This document shows positions 1 through 5,212 of a stretch of DNA of 7,146 nt, in pieces. Source of the DNA: Terriglobales bacterium (GTDB lineage Bacteria > Acidobacteriota > Terriglobia > Terriglobales > Acidobacteriaceae); the NCBI GenBank assembly GCA_015655365.1, contig JAATFE010000141.1:1-7146 (forward strand), written 5' to 3'. Positions within the stretch are counted from its first letter, which is position 1. Every line of letters begins with the position of its first letter. The position numbers and the translations under genes are program-made. The notes below the pieces were generated by a model. It saw nothing but the letters and a program-made list of their open reading frames with translations, did not search any database and was not told the DNA's origin.

Positions 1-110
1 ACATGAAAAGCTAAAGCCACGGCCTTCCGCGTCTGACCCTGCTCCATCACCAGTCGAGCCAATTGCTCTCGACTATGAACGACCAATCGGGCATTCTTGT
101 GATAGTCCAT
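1..110 (-). CDS. IS481-family transposase, N-terminal fragment (continues past the window edge)
   Basis: The minus-strand frame from the ATG at 110-108 reads MDYHKNARLVVHSREQLARL and continues VMEQGQTRKAVALAFHV to the edge, 36 full codons. The HKNARL opening and the following helix-turn-helix segment (about residues 14-36, with the Q-T-x-K-A-V-A-x-A-F pattern) are typical of IS481/IS3-like DDE transposases, where they bind the element ends. The catalytic DDE domain is outside the window. A strong ribosome binding site (GAGGAG at 122-117, six bases before the ATG) fixes the start. The start codon and the edge of that site lie inside one arm of a 13-bp inverted repeat, described separately. Family assignment is from remembered consensus; intactness cannot be judged. 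Confidence 0.75.
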   Translation of the reverse strand, partial: MDYHKNARLVVHSREQLARLVMEQGQTRKAVALAFH

Positions 111-176
111 TCGATCTCCTCTTCGAAAAACTCGTTGCTCGTCACAACCAGCTTCTCGCGTTCAGATCGAATGGAC
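105..176 (-). promoter_or_regulatory. 13-bp inverted repeat able to sequester the transposase start codon
   Basis: Bases 105-117 (GTCCATTCGATCT) are the exact reverse complement of 164-176 (AGATCGAATGGAC), with 46 bases between. In a minus-strand transcript crossing the IS end, the two arms would pair and bury the transposase AUG (110-108) and the last bases of its GAGGAG site. A transcript starting between the arms would lack the distal arm and stay translatable. Such protection from external read-through is known for IS10 and IS50. Its use here is inference from the pairing alone. Confidence 0.55.
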
Positions 177-195
177 AACCTGTTGAAACTTCACA
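173..195 (-). repeat. Probable terminal inverted repeat of the IS481-family element
   Basis: Read inward on the minus strand from 195, the first 23 bases begin TGTGAAGTTTCAACAGG. Position next to a CTAG-containing hexamer and about 63 bases outside the transposase start codon fits a transposase binding end. The matching end is outside the window, so the inverted-repeat nature is inferred. Confidence 0.5.
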
Positions 196-201
196 GCTAG
201 C
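196..201. repeat. IS481 target hexamer GCTAGC (one copy)
   Basis: GCTAGC directly flanks the proposed IS end and matches the NCTAGN preference reported for IS481, which duplicates the target on insertion. Only one copy is in view, so the duplication itself is not shown. Confidence 0.45.
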
Positions 202-236
202 CAGCCCCATCGTTTTTGCATTTGCTGGGAGAAACG

Positions 237-472
237 CTACATGTGTTTGAGAATCTCTTCTTTTGGTATGTCCTTGTGTGCCGCAACGCTGGAGAGAATC
301 CCATTCAACGTACCGATTCTCAAGGGCGTGTGAGCCGGGACAGCGATACGATGAGGAGTCGGCTGCTGCGTCTGCAAAATGACGTGACTGCCCACCTGAT
401 GGATTCTTTCATACCCCCAGTACTTGCATGCTTGATCAGGTCTTCACCGCTCAGGTCGCGTGGAAGTTTCAT
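237..472 (-). pseudogene. hicA: HicA-family mRNA interferase toxin, disrupted by a -1 frameshift
   Basis: HicA toxins are small double-stranded-RNA-binding-fold ribonucleases that cleave mRNA and are neutralised by HicB. The gene starts at ATG 472-470, overlapping the hicB stop in an ATGA junction. The first 14 codons read MKLPRDLSGEDLIK, a typical HicA start, then the frame leaves the family pattern and stops after about 50 codons. From AAG at 425-423 the next frame gives KYWGYERIHQVGSHVILQ and continues through AVPAHTPLRIGTLNGIL to EEILKHM and a TAG at 239-237, also typical HicA. Five bases separate the two matching segments where six are expected, so one base is missing near 426-433. The GSH motif carrying the catalytic His survives in the second frame. 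The restored length would be about 78 residues, normal for the family. Either a genuine inactivation or a sequencing error. Confidence 0.8.
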
Positions 473-678
473 GCGACGGCCAGCACCTCGTCACGCACCA
501 GACGCAGACGGATGGAAGCAGGGGGAACCGAGTCGAAATAGAAGGCCTGGACGGCTTCCCTCACGTTGGCTTTCAGTTCGTCCCAACTGCCGGCTTGGGT
601 GAAGATGCTTTCGCCGATCGATTCGGCGGTGAACCCGCCGTCAGCGTCCTGGATCACTTCAAAAACGATCTCTTTCAT
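469..678 (-). CDS. hicB: HicB-family antitoxin
   Basis: A 69-residue protein with the short HicB partial RNase-H-like fold: an N-terminal strand (KEIVFEVIQDADGGFTAES), a central GESIFTQAGSWDELKANV segment, a helix ending in YFD, and the C-terminal strand IRLRLVRDEVLAV. Such proteins bind and block the HicA nuclease. This short form, without a fused DNA-binding domain, is common in Acidobacteriota and cyanobacteria and usually lies just upstream of hicA, as here. GAGGAGG at 693-687, nine bases before the ATG, supports the start. The stop overlaps the hicA start by ATGA, implying translational coupling. The protein appears intact although its toxin is frameshifted. Databases often mislabel this family as a 2-oxoisovalerate dehydrogenase subunit. 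Confidence 0.82.
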   Translation of the reverse strand: MKEIVFEVIQDADGGFTAESIGESIFTQAGSWDELKANVREAVQAFYFDSVPPASIRLRLVRDEVLAVA

Positions 679-751
679 GCCGACGAGCCTCCTCGTACGC
701 GTTCCGGTTCTGGCTAGATTCCACTTGTTCAGAAAATTCCCTCGAAGGCAC

Positions 752-1030
752 CTAGGCAGCGCGATGGAATGGCTCTATCTTTGGCTGCGCTTTCTGGGAT
801 GCCCGCCACATATCGTAGTCCGTTTGCAGCTCATACCAAATCTCGGCGTGGGTTCCAAAGGCGGCAGAAAGACGCAGCGACATATCTGCCGAGACCCCAG
901 CCTTGCCATTGAGGATGCGGGAGAGCGTTGCGCGCGAAACCTTCAAGTGTTTTGCAGCCGTTGTTATATCGATATTGCCGAGAAACTCCCGAATCACTTT
1001 TCCGGGGTGCGGCGGGTTGTGCATGCGCAT
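752..1030 (-). CDS. higA: HigA-family antitoxin, XRE helix-turn-helix
   Basis: A 92-residue DNA-binding antitoxin. The N-terminus [17 protein letters not shown] is the HigA/VapI signature, followed by a helix-turn-helix at about residues 22-59 ([20 protein letters not shown]). The typical DNA-contact helix [13 protein letters not shown] is present. HigA binds the HigB toxin and represses the operon. The frame is open upstream to 1063, but I chose the ATG at 1030 because AGGAG (1043-1039) sits eight bases before it and because family members begin there; the upstream alternative would overlap higB. The start is ten bases past the higB stop, consistent with a toxin-first bicistronic higBA operon. 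Confidence 0.88.
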   Translation of the reverse strand: MRMHNPPHPGKVIREFLGNIDITTAAKHLKVSRATLSRILNGKAGVSADMSLRLSAAFGTHAEIWYELQTDYDMWRASQKAQPKIEPFHRAA

Positions 1031-1040
1031 ATTTTCGCTC

Positions 1041-1319
1041 CTAGTGGTAATCCCGGTAGTCAACGAGGATCACATTCTCGCCTTCGAATTTGAACGTCAA
1101 GCGCCAATTGCCGTTGACCTTCACGGTCCAATGGTGCTCAAGATCGCCGTGGAGAGGATGCAATCCCCAACCGGGAGCGTCCATGTCGTTTGGAGTTTTT
1201 GCCCGGTTCAATTGAAACAATTGGATCGAAAGTTTGGCGGCATGGGCGGGCTGAATTCCAGCTTTGCTTCCAGTGGCAAAGAATCTCTCGATGCCGCTAT
1301 GACGGAAGCTCTTAATCAT
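1041..1319 (-). CDS. higB: HigB-family RelE-like toxin, ribosome-dependent mRNA endonuclease
   Basis: A 92-residue RelE/ParE-superfamily toxin of the HigB type. It begins [19 protein letters not shown], continues [20 protein letters not shown] and ends in the conserved [24 protein letters not shown] block. HigB toxins cut mRNA on translating ribosomes. I chose the ATG at 1319 because the family starts at M-I-K-S-F; an in-frame GTG at 1340 would add seven residues. Toxin precedes antitoxin, as usual for higBA. A TTGACC hexamer at 1354-1349 with TACGCT 17 bases further is a weak promoter candidate in the 100-base gap behind dprA. No truncation or missing motif is visible, so the module looks functional. 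Confidence 0.88.
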   Translation of the reverse strand: MIKSFRHSGIERFFATGSKAGIQPAHAAKLSIQLFQLNRAKTPNDMDAPGWGLHPLHGDLEHHWTVKVNGNWRLTFKFEGENVILVDYRDYH

Positions 1320-1419
1320 GCGTATAGCGTAGCGCGTCACTTCTCACTGGTCAAGGTGAACAATTCAAGCCTCAACCGGTCCGTGAACCAAATGACCTCT
1401 GCTCCCTGATCTCTGCACT

Positions 1420-2658
1420 TCACATCGTCCTGACGTAATTTTTGCCCGGCAGGCTCCGGATGCGGCCCGTGATTTCCAGCTCGAAGAGAGCTGTAAAAAC
1501 CTCAGAGGAGGTCAACTGCGTCTCCAGCAGATCGAGAATTTCGTCGAGTTGGAGGGACTGGTCGGAGCGGAGGACCTCGAGCACCATGGCCTCCTGGGGC
1601 CGCAGCACCGGGTCAGGCAATAGAGATGCGGTGGCTTCCGATTTGGATTCAGACGGGGCCTCGGCTTCCAGTTCCAGGCGCACCAGCGAGGGCAGGTCCT
1701 CCCACACATCTTCCCAGGTGGCCACCAGTTTGGCGCCCTGTTTAATCAGCGTGTTAGGGGTCCACGAGCCCTTGCTGGTCACGTTGCCGGGAACCGCGTA
1801 GAGGTCGCGATTCTGCTCTTCGGCGCAACGGGCGGTGACGCGGGTGCCGGAGTTCTCCGCCGCCTCCACCACCAGCACCGCAACGCTGAGACCGCTCAGG
1901 ATGCGGTTGCGGCGGGGAAAGTTCTGCGGCGCGGGAAAGGTGCCCATGGGCACCTCGGAGACGATGGCCCCACCGGTGTCCAGAATCTCCTCGGCCAGCT
2001 TCTTGTTTTCCTTGGGGTAGATGACGTCGATGCCCGTGCCCCAGACGGCCACCGTGGGCATGCGCGCCGCCAGAGCGCCGCGGTGGGCGCAGGAATCGAT
2101 GCCGCGCGCCATGCCGCTGACGATGAGCAAACGCCGCACTGCCAGATCGCGCGCCAGCATCTCCGCCATGCCCGAGCCGTAAGGGGTGGGATGGCGTGTG
2201 CCGACCACGGCAATGGCCGGCCGGGAAAGCAGACGCGCCGGGCCGCGCACCCAGAGCACCGGCGGCGGGTCGTAGATCTCCTTGAGCCGCTCGGGGTACT
2301 CCGGGCAGGAAAACGTAACCACGGTTGCGCCTTGCGACCCCACCCGCGCCCATTCTTCCTCGGCCGCCTGACGGGCCTTGCCGTCAAAGATAAATTGCGC
2401 GGCTTGCGCCGGGAACCGGAGACCTTCAAGCGAAGTGAGAGGCAGGGAAAAGATGAGGCCGGGAGCATCCAGTTCGCGCATGGCGTCCAGGATGCGCTTG
2501 GGGCCGAGGCCTGGGGAAAGCGCCAAGGCCAGCCAAGCCAGCCGGTCCTCGTCCAACTGAGGCGTTGCCGGCAAAACCGCGTCCTGGGGCGGGAGCATCA
2601 TCGCGGGGATGCTTTCGGGCGGAAATGGAGATACTTGATTTTCTTCACAGGAAACCAA
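1420..2658 (-). CDS. dprA: DNA processing protein DprA (RecA loader)
   Basis: DprA binds single-stranded DNA entering during transformation, protects it and loads RecA. The 412-residue protein shows a helix-hairpin-helix/SAM-like N-terminal part (about 38-90, with LALSPGLGPKRIL), the Rossmann-like DprA domain (about 116-322) with VVGTRHPTPYG, IVSGMARGIDSCAHRGAL, the loop around YPKENKKLA, the FPRRNRILSGLS motif and VTSKGSWTPNTLIKQGA, then a C-terminal winged helix (about 350-410). This three-part layout is usual in longer DprAs. The start is uncertain: the frame opens at TTG 2658, with tandem ATGs at 2601 and 2598 as alternatives, and no start has a strong ribosome binding site. A well-formed promoter ends 20-30 bases before the TTG. 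It is transcribed toward the toxin-antitoxin genes and diverges from mqnA. Confidence 0.93.
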   Translation of the reverse strand: MVSCEENQVSPFPPESIPAMMLPPQDAVLPATPQLDEDRLAWLALALSPGLGPKRILDAMRELDAPGLIFSLPLTSLEGLRFPAQAAQFIFDGKARQAAEEEWARVGSQGATVVTFSCPEYPERLKEIYDPPPVLWVRGPARLLSRPAIAVVGTRHPTPYGSGMAEMLARDLAVRRLLIVSGMARGIDSCAHRGALAARMPTVAVWGTGIDVIYPKENKKLAEEILDTGGAIVSEVPMGTFPAPQNFPRRNRILSGLSVAVLVVEAAENSGTRVTARCAEEQNRDLYAVPGNVTSKGSWTPNTLIKQGAKLVATWEDVWEDLPSLVRLELEAEAPSESKSEATASLLPDPVLRPQEAMVLEVLRSDQSLQLDEILDLLETQLTSSEVFTALFELEITGRIRSLPGKNYVRTM

Positions 2659-2684
2659 CGGTCAGCTTTCTGGAATTTGGGCCA

Positions 2685-2713
2685 AAGTTACCCCCGAACG
2701 GGGTCTGTGTCAA
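2685..2713 (-). promoter_or_regulatory. Probable sigma70-type promoter of dprA with an inverted repeat in the spacer
   Basis: On the minus strand, a perfect TTGACA (2713-2708) is followed after exactly 17 bases by TAACTT (2690-2685). This would start transcription near 2678, about 20 bases before the TTG of dprA. The spacer contains CCCCG and CGGGG arms (2692-2696 and 2699-2703) around two bases, which could be a repressor site. Assignment is by eye. Confidence 0.5.
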
Positions 2714-2778
2714 GCCTAAACTGTTGACTTTACGGATGCGCCTCCGAATCTTCCTGCCAAAGGCGTAGTCTAAAGAGA

Positions 2779-3630
2779 GTGAGTCAAGATTCTCGTCTTC
2801 GTATCGCTGCCATCGACTTTCTTAATCCCGCTCCCTTGATGTGGGATTTCGAGCATTCCCCCCTTGACGGCCCGCTGGCCACCCGCTACCAGATCGACCG
2901 GATGTTACCCGCCGAGTGCGCCAACCGGCTGGCCTCGGGCACGGCGGATATCGGACTGGTTCCGATTGCCGCGCTGGCCACCAACCCCGCCCTGCGCATC
3001 CTGCCCGGCTGCGTGATTGCTTCCAAGGCGCGGGTACGGTCGCTGCTGCTGGTGCGTCGCGCCAGCCAGCCGCTGAACGCCGTGCAGACGGTGGCCGCGG
3101 ACATGGCGAGCCGCGCCACGCTGGCCTATGCGCACATTCTGTTTCACAAGTGGGGCAACCCGGCCGTTCCTTTTTTGCCGATGGCTGCCGACCTGGACAC
3201 CATGCTGGAGCGCGCCGATGCCGCCATCCTGATCGGCGACCCGGCCCTGATGGCCCTGGAAGAACGCGCCAACCGCTATGAGCGCACCGGCGAGGACTTG
3301 GCTTATCATGATATGGCCGGGGAGTGGCGCGGCTTGACCGGCCTTCCCTTTGTTTCGGCCGTATGGGGCATTACGGGACGCGGCCCGGTGGATGACAAGA
3401 TCATTGCCGACTTCATCGAGTCACGGGACCATGGGATGAAGAACATCGACGCCTTGACGGCCGAGTGGTCGCGCAAGCTGCCCCTGTCGGAAGAGACCAT
3501 TCGGACTTATCTGACCACCAACATCCACTATGTGCTCGACGACGATTGCCTGGAAGGCATGAGAGTTTTCTTCCGCATGGCCGCGGAGTGCGGCGTGCTG
3601 CCGGAATATAGCTTTTGCCTTAATGGCTAG
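2779..3630 (+). CDS. mqnA: Chorismate dehydratase MqnA (futalosine menaquinone pathway)
   Basis: MqnA dehydrates chorismate to 3-enolpyruvylbenzoate, the first step of the futalosine route to menaquinone. The 283-residue protein has the periplasmic-binding-like two-lobe fold but no signal peptide, as expected for a cytoplasmic enzyme. Recognisable segments are IAAIDFLNPAPLMW (about 9-22), the ADIGLVPIAAL motif (56-66), ASKARVRSLLLV (81-92), HKWGNPA, ILIGDPAL (150-157) and LTGLPFVSAVW (186-196). Length is normal. The start is a GTG at 2779 with only a weak purine-rich AAAGAGA just before it; the downstream family match begins at L-R-I-A, so few residues are in doubt. A TTGACT at 2724-2729 may be its -35 element, but no good -10 follows. 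It stands alone, divergent from dprA and convergent with fabH. Confidence 0.9.
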   Translation: MSQDSRLRIAAIDFLNPAPLMWDFEHSPLDGPLATRYQIDRMLPAECANRLASGTADIGLVPIAALATNPALRILPGCVIASKARVRSLLLVRRASQPLNAVQTVAADMASRATLAYAHILFHKWGNPAVPFLPMAADLDTMLERADAAILIGDPALMALEERANRYERTGEDLAYHDMAGEWRGLTGLPFVSAVWGITGRGPVDDKIIADFIESRDHGMKNIDALTAEWSRKLPLSEETIRTYLTTNIHYVLDDDCLEGMRVFFRMAAECGVLPEYSFCLNG

Positions 3631-3638
3631 CTAGACGA

Positions 3639-3676
3639 GCGGAGTTAGCGGAGCTAGCCGGGTTAGCGGGGTTAGC
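3639..3676 (+). repeat. Four tandem 9-base units, consensus GCGGRGYTA
   Basis: Starting nine bases after the mqnA stop are four head-to-tail units of nine bases at 3639, 3648, 3657 and 3666, each close to GCGGAGTTA, followed by GC. Units differ at one to three positions. Reverse-complement copies of the same unit lie beyond the terminator at 3773-3824. Confidence 0.75.
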
Positions 3677-3736
3677 AAGGCTTGCCCAGGCATTGGTCTA
3701 CTCCTCGGAAGCATCCCAGCACAGACGCAAACAGCG

Positions 3737-3770
3737 AAAAGGCCGATCCCCGAGGGGACCGGCCTTTTTT
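3737..3770. terminator. Bidirectional rho-independent terminator between mqnA and fabH
   Basis: A long hairpin, with arms AAAAGGCCG and CGGCCTTTT continued by TCCCC and GGGGA around one A/C mismatch, is followed by a run of six T on the plus strand (3765-3770). The A tract at 3737-3740 gives four T on the minus strand. It can therefore end mqnA transcripts from the left and fabH transcripts from the right, as expected between convergent genes. Confidence 0.85.
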
Positions 3771-3772
3771 GC

Positions 3773-3824
3773 TAACTCCGCTAACACCGCTTTTAACTAA
3801 CTCCGCTTTCTTAGCTAACCCCGC
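3773..3824 (-). repeat. Reverse-complement 9-base repeat units downstream of fabH
   Basis: Four units TAAC(T/A/C)CCGC occur at 3773-3781, 3782-3790, 3798-3806 and 3816-3824, the last two set off by spacers of seven and nine bases. They are inverted copies of the 9-base units at 3639-3674, so together the two arrays could pair around the terminator. Confidence 0.72.
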
Positions 3825-3830
3825 TGCTTT

Positions 3831-4847
3831 TTAGATCTCCCAGCGGAGGAGAGCCGCGCCGACCGAGAAGCCTGCGCCGACCGAAGCAATCAGGATCAGG
3901 TCGCCCTTCTTCATCTTGCCTTCTTCGACGGCGGTCTCCATGGCCAGGGGGATAGTGCCTGCCGAGGTGTTGCCGTACTTGTCGATGTTGATGATCACCC
4001 GCTCCGGGTCCAAGCCCAGCCGGTCCGCAGTAGAGGTGATGATGCGCTTGTTGGCCTGGTGGGGAATGAAACAGCCCAGGTCCGCGCCGGTGACGCCGTT
4101 GCGCTCCAGCACCTTGGTGGTGGCCTCGGCCATCTTGCGCACGGCGAATTTGTAGACCGCGGGGCCGTCCTGATGGATGTAGTGCATCTTCTTGTCCACG
4201 GTCTCGTGGGTGGAAGGATTCAGGCTGCCGCCGCCGGGAAGGTTCAGGGCAGGACCGCCCGAGCCGTCGACTTCGTGCACGTAGTCAATGAAGCCGATTT
4301 CGCCCTCTTCGCAGGGCTCAAGAAGAACCGCGCCGCCGCCGTCACCGAACAGAACGCAGGTGGTGCGGTCGGTGTAGTCGGTCATGCGGGTATTGGCGTC
4401 CGCGCCGCAGACGAGCACCATCTTGTGCGCGCCGCTCTCGATGAGCTTGACGCCCGCTTGCAGGGCGAAGACGAAGCCCGAGCAGCCGGCAGAAACGTCG
4501 AATCCCCAGGCGCCCTTGGCGCCGATCTTGTCTTGCACCAGGCAAGCCGTGGCGGGGAACATCATGTCCGGCGTCACCGTACCCACGATGATGGCCTCGA
4601 TCTCGCTGGCCTCGATGCCGCGCTGCGCGAGGCACTTTTTGGCGGCTTCGACGCACATATCGCTGGTGCCCAGGCCTTTGGCCAGCACGTGGCGCTCACG
4701 GATGCCGGTGCGCTCCATGATCCACTGGTCGTTGGTATCCACCATTTTTTCGAGGTCTTGATTGGTGAGGACTTGAGGGGGGACGTAGGTGCCGAGCGCG
4801 GTAATTTTGCAGCGCCGGCCCACCACGGGACGAACGGAGAGGGTCAA
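3831..4847 (-). CDS. fabH: 3-oxoacyl-ACP synthase III (KAS III, FabH)
   Basis: FabH condenses an acyl-CoA primer with malonyl-ACP, starting fatty acid synthesis in the cytoplasm. With the chosen start the protein has 338 residues, typical of the family. The thiolase-fold catalytic triad is complete: Cys122 in [11 protein letters not shown], His263 in IPHQANKRI and Asn293 in [10 protein letters not shown]. Cys-to-His and His-to-Asn spacings are close to those in E. coli FabH. The N-terminal [20 protein letters not shown] and [15 protein letters not shown] are family landmarks. I chose TTG at 4847-4845, because AAGGAG (4860-4855) lies seven bases before it; the open frame continues to 5006 but the extra 53 residues are non-conserved and would run up to the SRP RNA terminator. 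It lies downstream of ffs on the same strand without other fab genes nearby. Confidence 0.93.
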   Translation of the reverse strand: MTLSVRPVVGRRCKITALGTYVPPQVLTNQDLEKMVDTNDQWIMERTGIRERHVLAKGLGTSDMCVEAAKKCLAQRGIEASEIEAIIVGTVTPDMMFPATACLVQDKIGAKGAWGFDVSAGCSGFVFALQAGVKLIESGAHKMVLVCGADANTRMTDYTDRTTCVLFGDGGGAVLLEPCEEGEIGFIDYVHEVDGSGGPALNLPGGGSLNPSTHETVDKKMHYIHQDGPAVYKFAVRKMAEATTKVLERNGVTGADLGCFIPHQANKRIITSTADRLGLDPERVIINIDKYGNTSAGTIPLAMETAVEEGKMKKGDLILIASVGAGFSVGAALLRWEI

Positions 4848-4964
4848 TGCAGTTCTCCTTGCGGCTGGACCGCGGGAGGAAGACCCCGGCTGCCGCTCAA
4901 CATGGGAATGACAGTACGGCTGCGCCTCGGCAGTTGGGGAAAAATCGCTCGGGAGCAGTGGACT

Positions 4965-5002
4965 AAAGCGCTTTGGGTTTACGTAAAACGTGCCCATGGC
5001 AC
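4965..5002. promoter_or_regulatory. Run of three palindromes upstream of fabH (possible operators)
   Basis: Three perfect palindromic motifs lie within 38 bases: AAAGCGCTTT (4965-4974), TTTACGTAAA (4978-4987) and GTGCC-CAT-GGCAC (4990-5002). Their centres are about 13 bases apart. They fill the space between the ffs T-tract and the leader of fabH. A regulator of fatty acid synthesis could bind here, but I recognise none of these as a known operator, and no clear -35/-10 pair accompanies them. Confidence 0.3.
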
Positions 5003-5004
5003 AC

Positions 5005-5011
5005 AAAAAAA
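5005..5011 (-). terminator. T-tract terminator of ffs
   Basis: Seven T on the minus strand directly follow the closing stem of the SRP RNA (GUACCGGG pairing region at 5012-5019), forming an intrinsic terminator that uses the RNA's own terminal helix. Confidence 0.7.
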
Positions 5012-5108
5012 GTACCGGGTGACCTACTGCACACGCACTAGCCCGTTACCGTTGCTTCCTTCCGGACCTGGCGGGATTGGCGGGATTACGTCGCGTAGGA
5101 CCCGGCAC
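5012..5108 (-). ncRNA. ffs: Signal recognition particle RNA, small bacterial (4.5S) type
   Basis: The RNA scaffold of the signal recognition particle pairs with Ffh and directs membrane-protein-synthesising ribosomes to FtsY. The minus strand carries the near-invariant domain IV apical segment AGGTCCGGAAGGAAGCA (5069-5053), with the GGAA tetraloop closed by CC/GG. The ends pair strongly: 5108-5095 with 5027-5012, 14 base pairs including one G-U and interrupted by a two-base bulge. The length of about 97 bases fits the short Gram-negative type without an Alu domain. A promoter sits directly upstream and a T tract follows. The gene is divergent from rimO and upstream of fabH. Confidence 0.95.
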
Positions 5109-5114
5109 TGATAG

Positions 5115-5143
5115 ATTTTAGCACCCATAGCGGGCCTAGCCAA
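5115..5143 (-). promoter_or_regulatory. Promoter of ffs
   Basis: On the minus strand TTGGCT (5143-5138) and TAAAAT (5120-5115) are separated by 17 bases. The -10 element ends six bases before 5108, exactly where the terminal stem of the SRP RNA begins, so the predicted start and the folded 5' end agree. Confidence 0.72.
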
Positions 5144-5200
5144 AACGAGGCGCAGGGAAGGCTCGGCTCCAGCTTTCATACCCGCAAATCGCTTCCCCGG

Positions 5201-5206
5201 TACAAT
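5201..5206 (+). promoter_or_regulatory. Candidate -10 element of rimO, placing the start at or next to the GTG
   Basis: TACAAT at 5201-5206 differs from TATAAT at one base and lies six bases before the GTG at 5213, the usual distance to the transcription start. No convincing -35 hexamer is seen 16-18 bases upstream. If used, the rimO message would be leaderless. Confidence 0.35.
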
Positions 5207-5212
5207 AGAAGG

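Larger units (their letters stand above)
1..195 (-). mobile_element. IS481-family insertion sequence, one end only
   Basis: The left edge of the window holds the transposase-proximal end of an insertion sequence that continues outside. Three things support this. The encoded N-terminus resembles IS481-type transposases. The terminal sequence, read inward on the minus strand from 195, starts TGTGAAGTTTCAACAGG, and a TGT end is usual for the family as I recall it. The outer boundary abuts GCTAGC at 196-201, which fits the NCTAGN target known for Bordetella IS481. The other end and the second copy of the target are not visible, so completeness and the exact boundary are inferred. The element lies 41 bases beyond the broken hicA gene and would receive read-through from the dprA/hig/hic strand. 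Confidence 0.72.

Noticed and set aside
62..195. Minus-strand frame through the IS leader giving a plausible-looking peptide with an EFFEEEIEW stretch
   Set aside because: It overlaps the transposase in another frame, has no start signal and lies within the proposed IS end; the acidic run comes from the ribosome binding site region.
201..228. Short CCAGC/GCTGG inverted repeat between the IS end and hicA
   Set aside because: A five-base stem with an 18-base loop and no T tract is too weak to call a terminator.
216..1409. Overlapping plus-strand open frames opposite the hic and hig genes
   Set aside because: The minus strand carries recognisable HicA, HicB, HigA and HigB with ribosome binding sites for hicB and higA; the plus-strand frames show no family features.
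3639..3824. CRISPR-like array
   Set aside because: Units are only nine bases, contiguous or irregularly spaced, and occur in both orientations; no spacers of CRISPR size are present.
4848..5006. N-terminal extension of FabH by 53 residues
   Set aside because: The extra residues look non-coding, and a strong ribosome binding site lies before the TTG at 4847.
4059..5111. A 350-codon open frame on the plus strand opposite fabH and ffs
   Set aside because: It covers the complement of the FabH catalytic core and of the SRP RNA, and is rich in Ala, Gly, Val and His, as expected of a shadow frame.
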